Below the pieces are notes generated by a model. The model made no database searches and was not told the origin of the DNA. It saw only the letters and a list, made by a program, of their open reading frames with translations. The position numbers and the translations under genes are program-made. 64,000 nt of DNA from Gilliamella sp. wkB7 (GTDB lineage Bacteria; Pseudomonadota; Gammaproteobacteria; Enterobacterales; Orbaceae): the NCBI RefSeq assembly GCF_001693435.1, contig NZ_CM004509.1:310001-374000 (forward strand), in the 5' to 3' direction. Positions 47,179-56,004 of the stretch are shown here, piece after piece. How positions within the stretch are numbered: position 1 is the first letter of the stretch; the number at the start of each line of letters is the position of its first letter.

Positions 47179-47745
47179 TTATGGAGTAAATATTTTCAAT
47201 AGTGTATTAATAGCTAAGTGGAAATAGGAATCATCTTGCAATCCTTTTGCTATAATATAAGCACCTTGCGAAGTAGACATAATAAGTGTTACGGCCTCTA
47301 ACGGAGCGAGAATATTAGAGATAGTACCTTCAGAAATCCCAACTTTTATGATACTTTCTAAAGTTTGTTTCATTGACTCAAATCCACGATTAACTTCCGC
47401 AGCTAAACCTTTATTTTCCATAATCGATCTATCTCGAGCAAGTTGACCAACTAAACACCCTCTATCTATATTACGGGATTTTAATAGAAGATCTGAAAGT
47501 TTATCATATGCATTTTTATCAGAACTTAAAACTAACGTATTGAAATTTACTAATTGCTCTACATTATATTTTATTGCTGCTAGTGATAAATCTTCTTTAC
47601 CCTGAAAATAATGATACAGGCTACCTTGACCAACTTCTGCACGAGTCAAAATATCATTTGGGCTTGTATTGGCTAGACCTTTCTCTAACAAAAGAACAGC
47701 CATAGCTTTGATTAGTTTTTCTTTTGAATTTCGTTTTGTATTCAT
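47179..47745 (-). CDS. TetR-family transcriptional regulator
   Basis: A 188-residue repressor with the helix-turn-helix AMAVLLLEKGLANTSPNDIL and AEVGQGSLYHYFQGKEDLSL; the C-terminal region has the DRGCLVGQLARDRS pattern of the NemR/AcuR-like subgroup, whose members sense reactive electrophiles through cysteines. It lies 52 bases downstream of the GAPDH gene on the same strand and probably acts on the two ACATACT palindromes in the gap-leuA control region. Confidence 0.88.
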   Translation of the reverse strand: MNTKRNSKEKLIKAMAVLLLEKGLANTSPNDILTRAEVGQGSLYHYFQGKEDLSLAAIKYNVEQLVNFNTLVLSSDKNAYDKLSDLLLKSRNIDRGCLVGQLARDRSIMENKGLAAEVNRGFESMKQTLESIIKVGISEGTISNILAPLEAVTLIMSTSQGAYIIAKGLQDDSYFHLAINTLLKIFTP

Positions 47746-47760
47746 TTTTGCGACAGAACG

Positions 47761-47784
47761 TCATACCACCCTAAGATGGTATGA
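47761..47784. promoter_or_regulatory. Inverted repeat between gap and tetR
   Basis: TCATACCA and TGGTATGA form a perfect 8-base inverted repeat with an 8-base centre. It could be a weak terminator for gap or an operator for tetR; no T run follows. Confidence 0.4.
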
Positions 47785-47797
47785 TCATATTAAATAA

Positions 47798-48796
47798 TTA
47801 TTTCATTTGCAATATTGTATCCACTAAACGATTTGAAAACCCCCATTCATTATCATACCAACTAATAACTTTGAGTAATTTACCATCTATAACTTTAGTC
47901 AGTTTAGAGTCAAAAATAGAGGAAGCTGGATTTTGAATAATATCAGATGAAACAATTTCATCTTCGGTGTAAACAAGAATACCCTCCATTTCTTCGGATT
48001 TAACTGCGTCCTTAATGGTATTATTTACTAATTGTGCTGTCACTTCTTTCTCTAGTTCTACTGTCAGATCTATCATTGAACCGGTGATAACTGGAACTCG
48101 TATCGAACCACCATCCAGTTTTCCATTTAATTCAGGTATAACTATACCAATTGATTGTGCTGCACCAGTTGACGTCGGGACGATATTTTGAGCTGCACTA
48201 CGTGCTCGCCTCATATCTCGATGTGGACCATCCTGAAGATTCTGATCTTGAGTGTAAGCATGAATAGTTGTCATAAACCCTGATTTAATAACAAAATTTT
48301 CATGTATTACTTTTACTAAAGGAGCTAAACAATTTGTAGTACATGAAGCATTTGAAATGATGTGATGTTCATTCCTATTGTACATATTGTTATTCACGCC
48401 TTGTACAATAGTCAAATCAACATTTGAGGCCGGTGCGGAGATCAGAACCTTTTTAGCCCCAGCTTTTATGTGTGCTTGTGCTTTTTTCCCATCATTAAAT
48501 ATTCCTGTTGATTCAAGAACAACATCAATTTTATGTTTAGCCCATGGAAGATTTTCAGGATAACGTTCTTGGTAAACAGCAATTTCGTAACCATCAATAA
48601 CTAAATAATCTTTTTTTACTTCAATACTTTTAGTAAAACGTCCAAAAGCTGTGTCATATTTTAAAAGATGAGCTAGTTGTTCAATTGAACCTAAATCATT
48701 GATTGCAACAACTTTGATATCATTCGAACTCTCTTGCAAGGCACGTATAAAACTTCGTCCAATACGACCAAAACCATTAATAGCTACATTTGTCAT
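47798..48796 (-). CDS. Glyceraldehyde-3-phosphate dehydrogenase, accessory copy
   Basis: Full-length at about 332 residues, starting at the second of two ATG codons (AAGGAG gives proper spacing to 48796). It has the NAD-binding INGFGRIGRSF, the active-site ASCTTNCLAP, and RRARSAAQNIVPTSTGAA. Details such as INDLGSIEQLAHLLKYD and DGPHRDMRRAR are closer to the forms seen in alphaproteobacteria than to E. coli GapA. It converts glyceraldehyde-3-phosphate to 1,3-bisphosphoglycerate. Its setting, TetR plus MFS exporter, suggests an inducible or inhibitor-resistant isozyme; this is inference. Confidence 0.9.
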   Translation of the reverse strand: MTNVAINGFGRIGRSFIRALQESSNDIKVVAINDLGSIEQLAHLLKYDTAFGRFTKSIEVKKDYLVIDGYEIAVYQERYPENLPWAKHKIDVVLESTGIFNDGKKAQAHIKAGAKKVLISAPASNVDLTIVQGVNNNMYNRNEHHIISNASCTTNCLAPLVKVIHENFVIKSGFMTTIHAYTQDQNLQDGPHRDMRRARSAAQNIVPTSTGAAQSIGIVIPELNGKLDGGSIRVPVITGSMIDLTVELEKEVTAQLVNNTIKDAVKSEEMEGILVYTEDEIVSSDIIQNPASSIFDSKLTKVIDGKLLKVISWYDNEWGFSNRLVDTILQMK

Positions 48797-48818
48797 CATT
48801 ATCTCCTTTTAAATTAAA

Positions 48819-48836
48819 ACATACTTATTAGTATGT
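48819..48836. promoter_or_regulatory. TetR-type operator upstream of gap
   Basis: ACATACT-TATT-AGTATGT is a perfect 7-4-7 palindrome located 22 bases before the gap start codon. Confidence 0.65.
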
Positions 48837-48940
48837 TATCAATTAAATTATTTAACCATGTTCAAATTAAATTACAATTATTAATCAATATATTAAAATT
48901 AGTTTAATTTAATAGTGTACAAGTCTTAGCAAATCCACTA

Positions 48941-48958
48941 ACATACATAATAGTATGT
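48941..48958. promoter_or_regulatory. Second copy of the ACATACT operator, upstream of the leuA-like remnant
   Basis: ACATACA-TAAT-AGTATGT has the same geometry as the site at 48819 with one mismatch, placed 34 bases before the ATG at 48993. Paired sites in a divergent region imply joint control of gap on one side and the remnant plus MFS on the other. Confidence 0.6.
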
Positions 48959-48992
48959 ATTTTTATTATAAAGAAAAAAAGGAAATTGTAAA

Positions 48993-49403
48993 ATGAAAAA
49001 AATATCAATTTTAGATACAACATCAAATGACAAGGAACAAACATCACAAAACGTGATGAATCCAATACATAAACTCCAAATAACTCTAAAGTTAAAGTCA
49101 CTTGGAGTTAATCATATCGAATAAGAATTTCCAGCTTCATCTACATTTGAGTTTGAAGCAATAAAATTGATTTGTCGGAGCGTTACTTGGTCTGAAATTG
49201 CAAGATTTTCTCGGGCATTGAATAAAAATGTTGAGCTTGTATTTGATGCTATTGGTAGAAGTAAAAATCACACTATTGAGATCGTGGCTACAGATAATGA
49301 TATTTGCCTAGCAAATAAATATAACATCACTTGCTCACAATCTATTGATGAAATGATTAAACAGTTCACTTTATTAATCAATAATCGTGATTTTCCTACT
49401 TGA
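48993..49403 (+). pseudogene. Isopropylmalate-synthase-like (LeuA/HMGL-type) N-terminal remnant
   Basis: AAAGGAAA precedes the ATG at 48993. The frame reads ISILDTTSNDKEQTSQNVMN, then LKLKSLGVNHIE, a TAA at 49122, then EFPASSTFEFEAIKLICRSV and on to FDAIGRSKNHTIEIVATDN. This is the start of the HMGL-like TIM barrel (LDTTLRDGEQ...LGVDIIEAGFPASSPGDFEAV in LeuA). The stop replaces the residue between E and the FPASS loop, and the catalytic barrel after about residue 130 is missing. It is nonfunctional but only one stop breaks the remaining frame. Confidence 0.75.
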
Positions 49404-49500
49404 GCTAAAAGGCACAATGAGTCAAGCAGAAAATTTGCATCATTTATAAACAGAATCTAAAACACTAAATTGAAACTCTTAACTAAGGAAATACAAATAT

Positions 49501-50718
49501 ATGAATAAAAAAAATAATTATCGTTGGTTTGTGCTTGGAATCGGAGTGTTGGCACAAGCAACATTCGCAATGGGGTTTGCTGGCATTCCTATAACTGGAA
49601 TTTTAATGCGAGAATCTTACAATTTTTCATTGCATGAACTTGGTTTTGTTTTAGGTTCAATGGGACTTGGTGTTGCAGCTTCTGAGATAGTATGGGGAAT
49701 CATCACGGATAAGTTAGGCGATAAGACAGTTCTAATTTTAGGACTATGGTCATCAACACTGGTATTTGTCGTTATAGCATTATGGCTTACACCAGGAAAT
49801 TCTAATAATGGAATTAAATATTTACACTTAGGAGCTGCTTTGGCAATGGCTGGAGCTTGTGGCGGTAGTATTAACTCGTCATCAGGTAGAACAGTAATGC
49901 AATGGTTTGATGATAGTGAGCGGGGCTTTGCTATGAGTGTTCGCCAAACTGCAATTCCAGTAGGTGGGGCAATTGGTACTGGTTTACTTCCTTGGCTAGC
50001 ATATTCATATGGTTTTGAAGTGACTTTTTTAGCCTTAGCTGTAATAGGTTTAACTGTCGGTTTTGCTGTTTTGTTTTTTATTAAATCTAAACAAGATGAA
50101 TTCAAACAAGAAAAAACATCTACTCTTACCGTGTCACCACTGAAAAGTGCTGACGTTTGGAAAGTTGTTATCGCCGCAGGCTTTCTAACTGTACCGCAAA
50201 TGGCAGTACTTACCTTTGGAGGCGTTTATATGAGAGATGTTCTTGACATCAATTTAACTTTGATCTCTATTATTCTTATTGGTGTTCAAATAGGTGGTGG
50301 AATTCTCAGAATTTGGTCCGGCTTTTATACTGACCGGAAAAAGAATCGTATTTCTTTATTAAAGTATTATGCTGTACTAAGTGGAATTGCTTCTTTTATA
50401 CTTTGTTTAATGGTGAATAACACTTACTCGGGTGTTACTTTTCTTGTATTAACGGGTTTATTTGGACATGCATGGCACGGTCTTGCTTATACTGAAGCAG
50501 CTGTAAAAGCTGGTATAGAAAGAGCAGGAACTGCATTGGGAATGGTTGGTAGCACAGTATTTTTTGCATATTTTTTAACACCTATTCTAGTATCCAATAT
50601 TGCACATAGCTATGGATGGGGAGCAGTTTGGGCGGTTGTAGCTATTTTAACATTTGCATCTTTATTGTGTTTCATTTCGCTACCAAAAAAGAAAAGAAAT
50701 TCGACTTCCTTTGGTTAA
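49501..50718 (+). CDS. MFS transporter
   Basis: A 405-residue permease with twelve predicted helices. Typical MFS features: GLGVAASEIVWGIITDKLGDK (motif A between helices 2 and 3) and SVRQTAIPVGGAIGTGLLP (motif C-like, helix 5). It resembles general anion or metabolite permeases. It follows the leuA-like remnant and lies across from gap and tetR, so it is likely part of the same regulated unit. It is not ArsJ-like by motif. Confidence 0.85.
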   Translation: MNKKNNYRWFVLGIGVLAQATFAMGFAGIPITGILMRESYNFSLHELGFVLGSMGLGVAASEIVWGIITDKLGDKTVLILGLWSSTLVFVVIALWLTPGNSNNGIKYLHLGAALAMAGACGGSINSSSGRTVMQWFDDSERGFAMSVRQTAIPVGGAIGTGLLPWLAYSYGFEVTFLALAVIGLTVGFAVLFFIKSKQDEFKQEKTSTLTVSPLKSADVWKVVIAAGFLTVPQMAVLTFGGVYMRDVLDINLTLISIILIGVQIGGGILRIWSGFYTDRKKNRISLLKYYAVLSGIASFILCLMVNNTYSGVTFLVLTGLFGHAWHGLAYTEAAVKAGIERAGTALGMVGSTVFFAYFLTPILVSNIAHSYGWGAVWAVVAILTFASLLCFISLPKKKRNSTSFG

Positions 50719-50857
50719 ATATGATAAATCCTATCACTATTAATAGTTAAGAAAACTTATGAATTATATATTGTTGATTCTTTATAAAATTAATACCCGT
50801 AAGTATTTGTTGGGTAAAAAGTATAAAGGTTCTAAGAACTAATAGAATATTATCAAC

Positions 50858-51139
50858 TTGAGTCATATTCATCCAGACAGAGGGGAAAAGTTTGATAATC
50901 AATTACTCAATAGTTGTTATGATGTATTTGTTATAACTCATTTGTTAAGAAATAAACTATTCCCTTATGATGTTGAGGTTGCTGAAGCAACATTTAAAAC
51001 TGAATTTATAAAAAATAAAAAATTTATTAATACCAATAAATTACAGCAATGTTTTTCTGCTTATGTGCATTGGTACAACATATATGACTACCACTTAATT
51101 TTGTTATATGAAAAAGTGGAGATATTCCCAAAAATATAA
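50858..51139 (+). pseudogene. IS3-family transposase (OrfB) C-terminal remnant
   Basis: The frame reads IHPDRGEKFDNQLLNSCYDV and then EVAEATFKTEFIKNKKF and HWYNIYDYH. This corresponds to the DDE region of IS3/IS150-type OrfB: HSDRGxxY with a catalytic Asp, the following PYDNAVAEATFKT with the catalytic Glu, and the VNWYNxxRxHxSLGY ending. The N-terminal half, the inverted repeats and OrfA are gone. The remnant marks past insertion activity in the island. Confidence 0.75.
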
Positions 51140-51512
51140 TCTTGTCGAACAATAGTAAAGCCTAAGTCAATCAATCTATTTAGCGATTAATGATCTTGAT
51201 GATAACAAAATAAAGCCTGTATATTTACTAATAGTTCAAGATAATAGATTTTAATATTATAGCAATCAATGAATTCATTGATATAAATATATGCTCTTGC
51301 TTAAAACACAATGGCACATTTATATATAGAAAACAAATTTATAAGAAAATTTATGAACAATATTAAACCTAATAGGCAACTATAAAAAACGGTTAGTTAT
51401 TAGTTAAGATTTGATTTAGTTTAACTCATCATACTTTCAACTATTTGAAATGAAACAAGAACAGAAACCTGTCATTGTGCTCATAAATATTTATTTTTGA
51501 AATCTATTTTAT
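51140..51512. other. Gene-free spacer
   Basis: I see no gene, RNA or clear terminator in these 373 bases between the transposase remnant and the leftward MFS gene. Confidence 0.45.
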
Positions 51513-53036
51513 TTAATGGGAACTTTTTCTTTTCAATAAAAATAAGCAGACCAAAGAGATCATTCCACTAACAACGATCAACATAACTAAGGTAAAATTG
51601 AAAGCACTATGATAACTTAAAATTATATCATCAAGCATTATTGAATGCATATTTGTGGCAACATTAGTCAGTGGTGCAGTTAGATTCCCACTAGCCACAG
51701 AATTTATCCAACCTTCCATTAAATCACTTGACAAACTATATTTTGTCAATAAATTTGGTAAATTTCTATTAAGATTAGTAATTAATAATGAACCATATAA
51801 AGCAACAGCTATTGCTTCACTACCCAAACGCAATGTGTTCAATAAACCAGCGGCCATTCCAGTCTGATCAGACTCAACACAACTTAATGCTAATCCATCA
51901 ACAAGCCCAGCTGTCAGCCCCATTCCCGTGCCAATCATAAATAATGCAATATTGATCAGATATAGCTGCCCATCAATACCTCCAATTAAAAATAATAGAA
52001 TTCCACCCAAAATCATTAGTACTAGACTAATCAAAATAATAAATATTGCTGATACTCCAAATGAAACAATTTTTCCTGCTAATAAAGGACAAAATAACAC
52101 AGGAAAAGTCAATGAGATCATGATAATACCTGCATAAGAAGGACTGTACTGCATCACTCCTGTTAAATAGCTTGGATAATAGGTAAGCAACGTAACAAAA
52201 CTAAAACTTGCAACAACAGGAACAAGTGTTAAACCTACATATCTTTTATTTTTTAATAGTTCTAAATTTAAGACTGGATTAGTATTATATTTCTCATAAA
52301 TCACAAATGTAACACTAAAAAGACAACTGATACCTAAAAGTATTAATGTTTTTAAATTTGACCAACCCAATCGTGTACTTTCAGTAATTGAAAACATTAA
52401 TAGTAATAAAGCTATAGTAAAAAATATTGAACCAATTTTATCAAAATGATATTGGCGTTTAATGGGATTATCATTTCTAATAGTTGAAATCATAAATATT
52501 ACGATAGCTAAAATAATAGTATGCAATATGAAAATAGCTCTCCAATTGAATAAATCTAACAAAAAACCCGATATTGTTGGTCCAAATGTAATACCAATAC
52601 CCGCCGTTGTTCCAAAAAATGCAAATACATTGGTTCTTTTATCCACATCAAATGTTTTGATTAATATGGCACTTCCACATGAAAATATAGCTGCACCGCC
52701 AACTCCTGCAAAACTTCTGGCAATATCAAGCATTAAAGGGCTAATGGCAATAGCGGATAGTAACGAAGCTATCGTATAAATTGTTGCACCAATTATAAAT
52801 GCTCTTTTATGCCCAAACGTATCTGCAAAAGATCCCCATAACAAAGTAAAACAAGCAAAAGTTAAATTAAAACTATTAACTATCCATTGTAGTGAAGTTG
52901 CATTAGCAGAAAGATTTGCTCCTATAAATGGTAACGCAATTGCTGTTCCTGAGATAGATGTTGGAACCACAAATACAGCAAGTAGTATTGATATTAATAT
53001 TATGCCTGTTTTGGGATTTTCAATTTTTGTGTTCAT
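51513..53036 (-). CDS. MFS drug exporter, 14-helix DHA2 family
   Basis: A 507-residue permease with fourteen predicted helices, starting PKTGIILISILLAVFVVPTS, with TAIALPFIGANLSANATSLQ (motif D1), GSFADTFGHKRAFIIG (motif A) and GITFGPTISGFLLDLFNWR (motif C). This is the layout of QacA/LfrA/EmrB-type proton-driven exporters of cationic or amphipathic compounds. A small unknown gene and an ArsR regulator with palindromic operators lie upstream and are likely functionally linked. Confidence 0.88.
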   Translation of the reverse strand: MNTKIENPKTGIILISILLAVFVVPTSISGTAIALPFIGANLSANATSLQWIVNSFNLTFACFTLLWGSFADTFGHKRAFIIGATIYTIASLLSAIAISPLMLDIARSFAGVGGAAIFSCGSAILIKTFDVDKRTNVFAFFGTTAGIGITFGPTISGFLLDLFNWRAIFILHTIILAIVIFMISTIRNDNPIKRQYHFDKIGSIFFTIALLLLMFSITESTRLGWSNLKTLILLGISCLFSVTFVIYEKYNTNPVLNLELLKNKRYVGLTLVPVVASFSFVTLLTYYPSYLTGVMQYSPSYAGIIMISLTFPVLFCPLLAGKIVSFGVSAIFIILISLVLMILGGILLFLIGGIDGQLYLINIALFMIGTGMGLTAGLVDGLALSCVESDQTGMAAGLLNTLRLGSEAIAVALYGSLLITNLNRNLPNLLTKYSLSSDLMEGWINSVASGNLTAPLTNVATNMHSIMLDDIILSYHSAFNFTLVMLIVVSGMISLVCLFLLKRKSSH

Positions 53037-53309
53037 TTGTAATTTCTCTTTATAAATATTTTACTGTCCGTAAAAAAAGTAAATAATCACAAGTAATGTA
53101 TTTAAATATCTCAAAACAATTTCTTTGTTCTAAGATATATCAATAATGAATTTCGGGGCTAATATCCGTTAGGCTAACAATGAAAGTAGTGTTTTAATAA
53201 CAATATAAATCTCAAGACAAATTGATTCCTTTCACATTTAGTTATGTATGCCGTATAAAAATTGAAGATATTACTTGTAAGTTTTAAATAGCAACTACTA
53301 GTGAAATAT

Positions 53310-53651
53310 TCATATTGTTCTAAAAAGGTTATTTAATATTCTAAATCCCACTCTATTAAAGATAAAATTAGTGGGGTAACTTATATTATAAGAACGATTT
53401 GTAACACCAATTGATACTTGACTGAAAAGCACCAATAATATAGCAGCATCATAGTATTCATTTACTTCATCATAGAAGTTTATATGAGTATTTGGCAGTT
53501 GATCAGCAATAACATAATAACTGTAAGATAGTTGATTAATATTAGTTAAAAACAATTCATGTATAACTAAGCAGTGAACAAGTTGCTTTTTAAGTATCTG
53601 ACTATTTTCTGAAAAGGTATTTTGGGTTTTGACAACGTTTGTAATATCCAT
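53310..53651 (-). CDS. Small hypothetical protein, 113 residues
   Basis: AAGGAAT sits before the ATG, so the gene is probably real. The sequence has no signal peptide; a moderately hydrophobic stretch (YYDAAILLVLFSQVSIG) lies in the second half. I do not recognise the family. It is divergent from the arsR-type gene and shares its control region, 273 bases upstream of the MFS gene on the same strand. Confidence 0.55.
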   Translation of the reverse strand: MDITNVVKTQNTFSENSQILKKQLVHCLVIHELFLTNINQLSYSYYVIADQLPNTHINFYDEVNEYYDAAILLVLFSQVSIGVTNRSYNISYPTNFIFNRVGFRILNNLFRTI

Positions 53652-53709
53652 ATTTATTCCTTTACTGTTTCTAATAATATATTAAAAAATTAATTTTTTT
53701 ATATCGTTA

Positions 53710-53766
53710 TAGAATGATTAATAATATCGTTCTATTAACACATTACGTTCGATAATTATCGAACGT
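53710..53766. promoter_or_regulatory. Two palindromic operators between the small ORF and arsR gene
   Basis: 53745-53766 is a perfect 22-base palindrome with half ACGTTCGATAA. 53710-53734 has arms TAGAATGAT and ATCGTTCTA, related by one mismatch, around a 7-base centre. Both contain the GAAcGAT/ATcGTTC core. Palindromes of this kind are typical ArsR-family sites. Confidence 0.7.
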
Positions 53767-53861
53767 TCTATTATTAATATATTTTTTTATGTATGTCAAT
53801 TTTTTTGATAAAAACTGTTATCATTTATCATAAATAAATTTAAATTAAATGAAAGAATAAA

Positions 53862-54146
53862 ATGAATTTAATTCAAGTGTTTAAAGCACTAAGCGATCCA
53901 AATCGCTTATGGATAATACAAAGTTTAATACAAGATGAACCTGGAGCAGAGCGTCATTGTACATCGTTTGGGTTGCAACTAACGAAAGCTACACGTTCAC
54001 ATCATTTTAAAATTTTAAGGGAAGCTGGACTCATATCTCAGGTAGATAAGGGTAATTGCTCTCTGGCAACTTTGAGAAGAAAAGAAATTGAAAAAGAATT
54101 TCCTGGCTTATTAGAGCTGATTTCTACTAACTGGAAAACTTTATAA
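53862..54146 (+). CDS. ArsR-family transcriptional regulator
   Basis: A 94-residue winged-helix repressor: FKALSDPNRLWIIQSL (helix 1-2), then LQLTKATRSHHFKILREAGLI, the recognition helix and wing typical of ArsR, followed by LATLRRKEIEKEFPGLLELI. The metal-binding ELCVC motif is absent, so it probably senses a small molecule or redox state rather than arsenite. GAAAGAA precedes the ATG. Target genes are most likely the divergent small ORF and MFS exporter. Confidence 0.88.
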   Translation: MNLIQVFKALSDPNRLWIIQSLIQDEPGAERHCTSFGLQLTKATRSHHFKILREAGLISQVDKGNCSLATLRRKEIEKEFPGLLELISTNWKTL

Positions 54147-54532
54147 AAGAGTAGAAATATACTTGCTCTAATATTAAAAAATAAAATGTCAAATATTATA
54201 ATTTAGGTGGGAGATAATTTTTATATTTCCCACTTATTTTGTGTATCTTTATGTATGCAAAAAATTTCAAAATCAACAATGTAGCATTTTTGAACTATTT
54301 TTGGAATTTCATAGCTACATTTGTATAAAAACTCACTATTTTAGATATACAAAAAATTGATAAATGAAAATAATCAGTTAAATTCGAACTAATAATTTCA
54401 TGTGAACTAATGTCAATTTGAAATGATGGTAAACAGTGAATAAATCGTGTAAACCTACGATAGTTTTATAATTTATTTGTTAAAACAAAGTAATCTATTT
54501 AAATCAAACCTATGAGGAGATTCACCCATTGA
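54147..54532. other. Gene-free spacer
   Basis: AT-rich 386 bases without a readable gene; possibly degraded 5' part of the following remnant. Confidence 0.35.
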
Positions 54533-55027
54533 AGCGTTATCCTTTCTGAAAAATGGGCCATTGGTAAAAATATTGGAGAACGAAATCCTTCGTATAAATA
54601 TCCACTAAGAAGTCCTGATATTTTATTAACGCACATTGGAAGTTTAGAAAAAATGTCTTGTATTATTGATTCTAAATATACGATAAATAACAAGGTTTTT
54701 TCACATCATTTGCCTGAACTTACTCTACAATATTTACATGGTATTCACCATATTGATTCTGGGAAAAATCACTCAATACGATTAATGTTAGTGAATCCTT
54801 GTGAATGAGAAAGTATCAGACATTTTAATCATGATGATTATAATATTTTTTCAAATGACCCAATAATTCCGGCATTAATCTATTTATCAATCGTAAGAGA
54901 GGAAAGCACAGTAAGTAATCAATTTGCCTCTTCTATTATTCGGATTGTTGATCTGATGAGAAAAAAGATAATTAATAGTCGCAATTATATTCTTACGTAT
55001 TTACTAAATTGGTCTGTTTTAAATTAA
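54533..55027 (+). pseudogene. Remnant of a PD-(D/E)xK nuclease-like protein
   Basis: One frame reads through 54533-55027 with a single internal TGA at 54806. It contains EKWAIGKNIGERNPSYKYPL, RSPDILL, then CIIDSKYTINNKVFSHHLPE and LTLQYLHGIHHID. The PDILL...IIDSKY spacing is the PD-(D/E)xK nuclease core, as in DUF2357/McrC-like restriction components. The gene has lost its start and anything upstream. The nuclease call is inference from one motif; the reading frame itself is clear. Confidence 0.45.
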
Positions 55028-55257
55028 GTTTATTTCTATTTTTATTGTTTTTTTTAGATTACAGATTATAAAATTGCATAATATGTCTCTCACACTCATC
55101 ATTATTTTCTAAATATATCAATACGTCTCTAAAACTTTTTGTACACTATAGCCCTTTTTTAGGCAACACCTAAAAAATAAATTATTTTTCAATTAGTTAT
55201 ATACAACACACCTCCCACTGACCAGTAGAAATAAATGAAAAACCACATGAAATATTT

Positions 55258-55623
55258 AATAAACTCATCTAACATTTATGTGATTAAATCCATTTAACTT
55301 AATAACTATTAGTGATAAATAGTTTTGATAATGCAATAAATCATTGGGATTATACAGTAATAAGATTATTTGTTAGCATGAATTCAATTTAGTCTATCCA
55401 AGAAATCTCTAATATGAGTGAATTATATAGAAAGGATAAATAAAACATTTCACGCATTAAATCTGTTTGCTTTAGTAGCAGCACTGTTTATTTCTATTAT
55501 GACAAAAGCATTACCAGCTGGTTTTTTACTGTTAATAAGTGAAGATCTAAGTGTTACAGAAGCTCAAACGACAATTAGTGCCCCTTTACGTATTAGGTCC
55601 CTGCTATCTGCTATCCCATTTAC
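55258..55623. repeat. Duplicated segment, copy B (matches 40878-41244)
   Basis: Second copy of the promoter plus MFS 5' segment described at 40878. This copy is cleaner in the coding part (see next entry) but ends in unrelated sequence just after GCTATCCC. Confidence 0.85.
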
Positions 55624-55636
55624 TATTACGACATAA
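55414..55636 (+). pseudogene. N-terminal remnant of AraJ/NepI-like MFS transporter
   Basis: After an ATG at 55414 and one frameshift the frame reads LNLFALVAALFISIMTKALP and GFLLLISEDLSVTEAQTTIS, i.e. helix 1 and the first loop, then stops. It parallels the remnant at 41033. Only about 70 codons survive. Confidence 0.75.
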
Positions 55637-55690
55637 TTTTTTACTACACATAATAATCTATCTAATTCATTGGTTAAGTTAACTGCTTAT

Positions 55691-55888
55691 TTATAATATT
55701 ATTTTGCCCTCATCAATTAGGTAACACCCATGATTATCCCTAAGAAATAGTTTAAAACCGAATTTCTCCTCAAGAAGTTGAATTTGTTTGGATAGTGTTG
55801 GTTGAGTTATATTCAGTTTCTCAGTTGCATCGAGAAAACTATCACTGATAGCTAATATAATAAATACTCTTATTTTCTTTGCATACAT
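55691..55888 (-). pseudogene. LysR-family regulator, N-terminal fragment
   Basis: Sixty-five codons give the LysR helix-turn-helix (FLDATEKLNITQPTLSKQIQ and LLEEKFGFKLFLRD) and stop before the ligand-binding domain. It is a truncated regulator facing the MFS remnant, which it may once have controlled. Confidence 0.75.
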
Positions 55889-56004
55889 AAAGAAATCTTT
55901 CTCATTACATATTGAATATTATAGTTAATTATTAGATTTTGAAGATCTAATAATTACACTTGTTCTAATAAATAAAAAATTAAATATATAGCAAATTTTC
56001 ATTA

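Noticed and set aside
47798..50718. GAPDH plus MFS as an arsenate-resistance gapdh-arsJ pair
   Set aside because: The MFS protein lacks ArsJ-like sequence features, the genes are divergent, and no arsR, arsC or arsB is close by.
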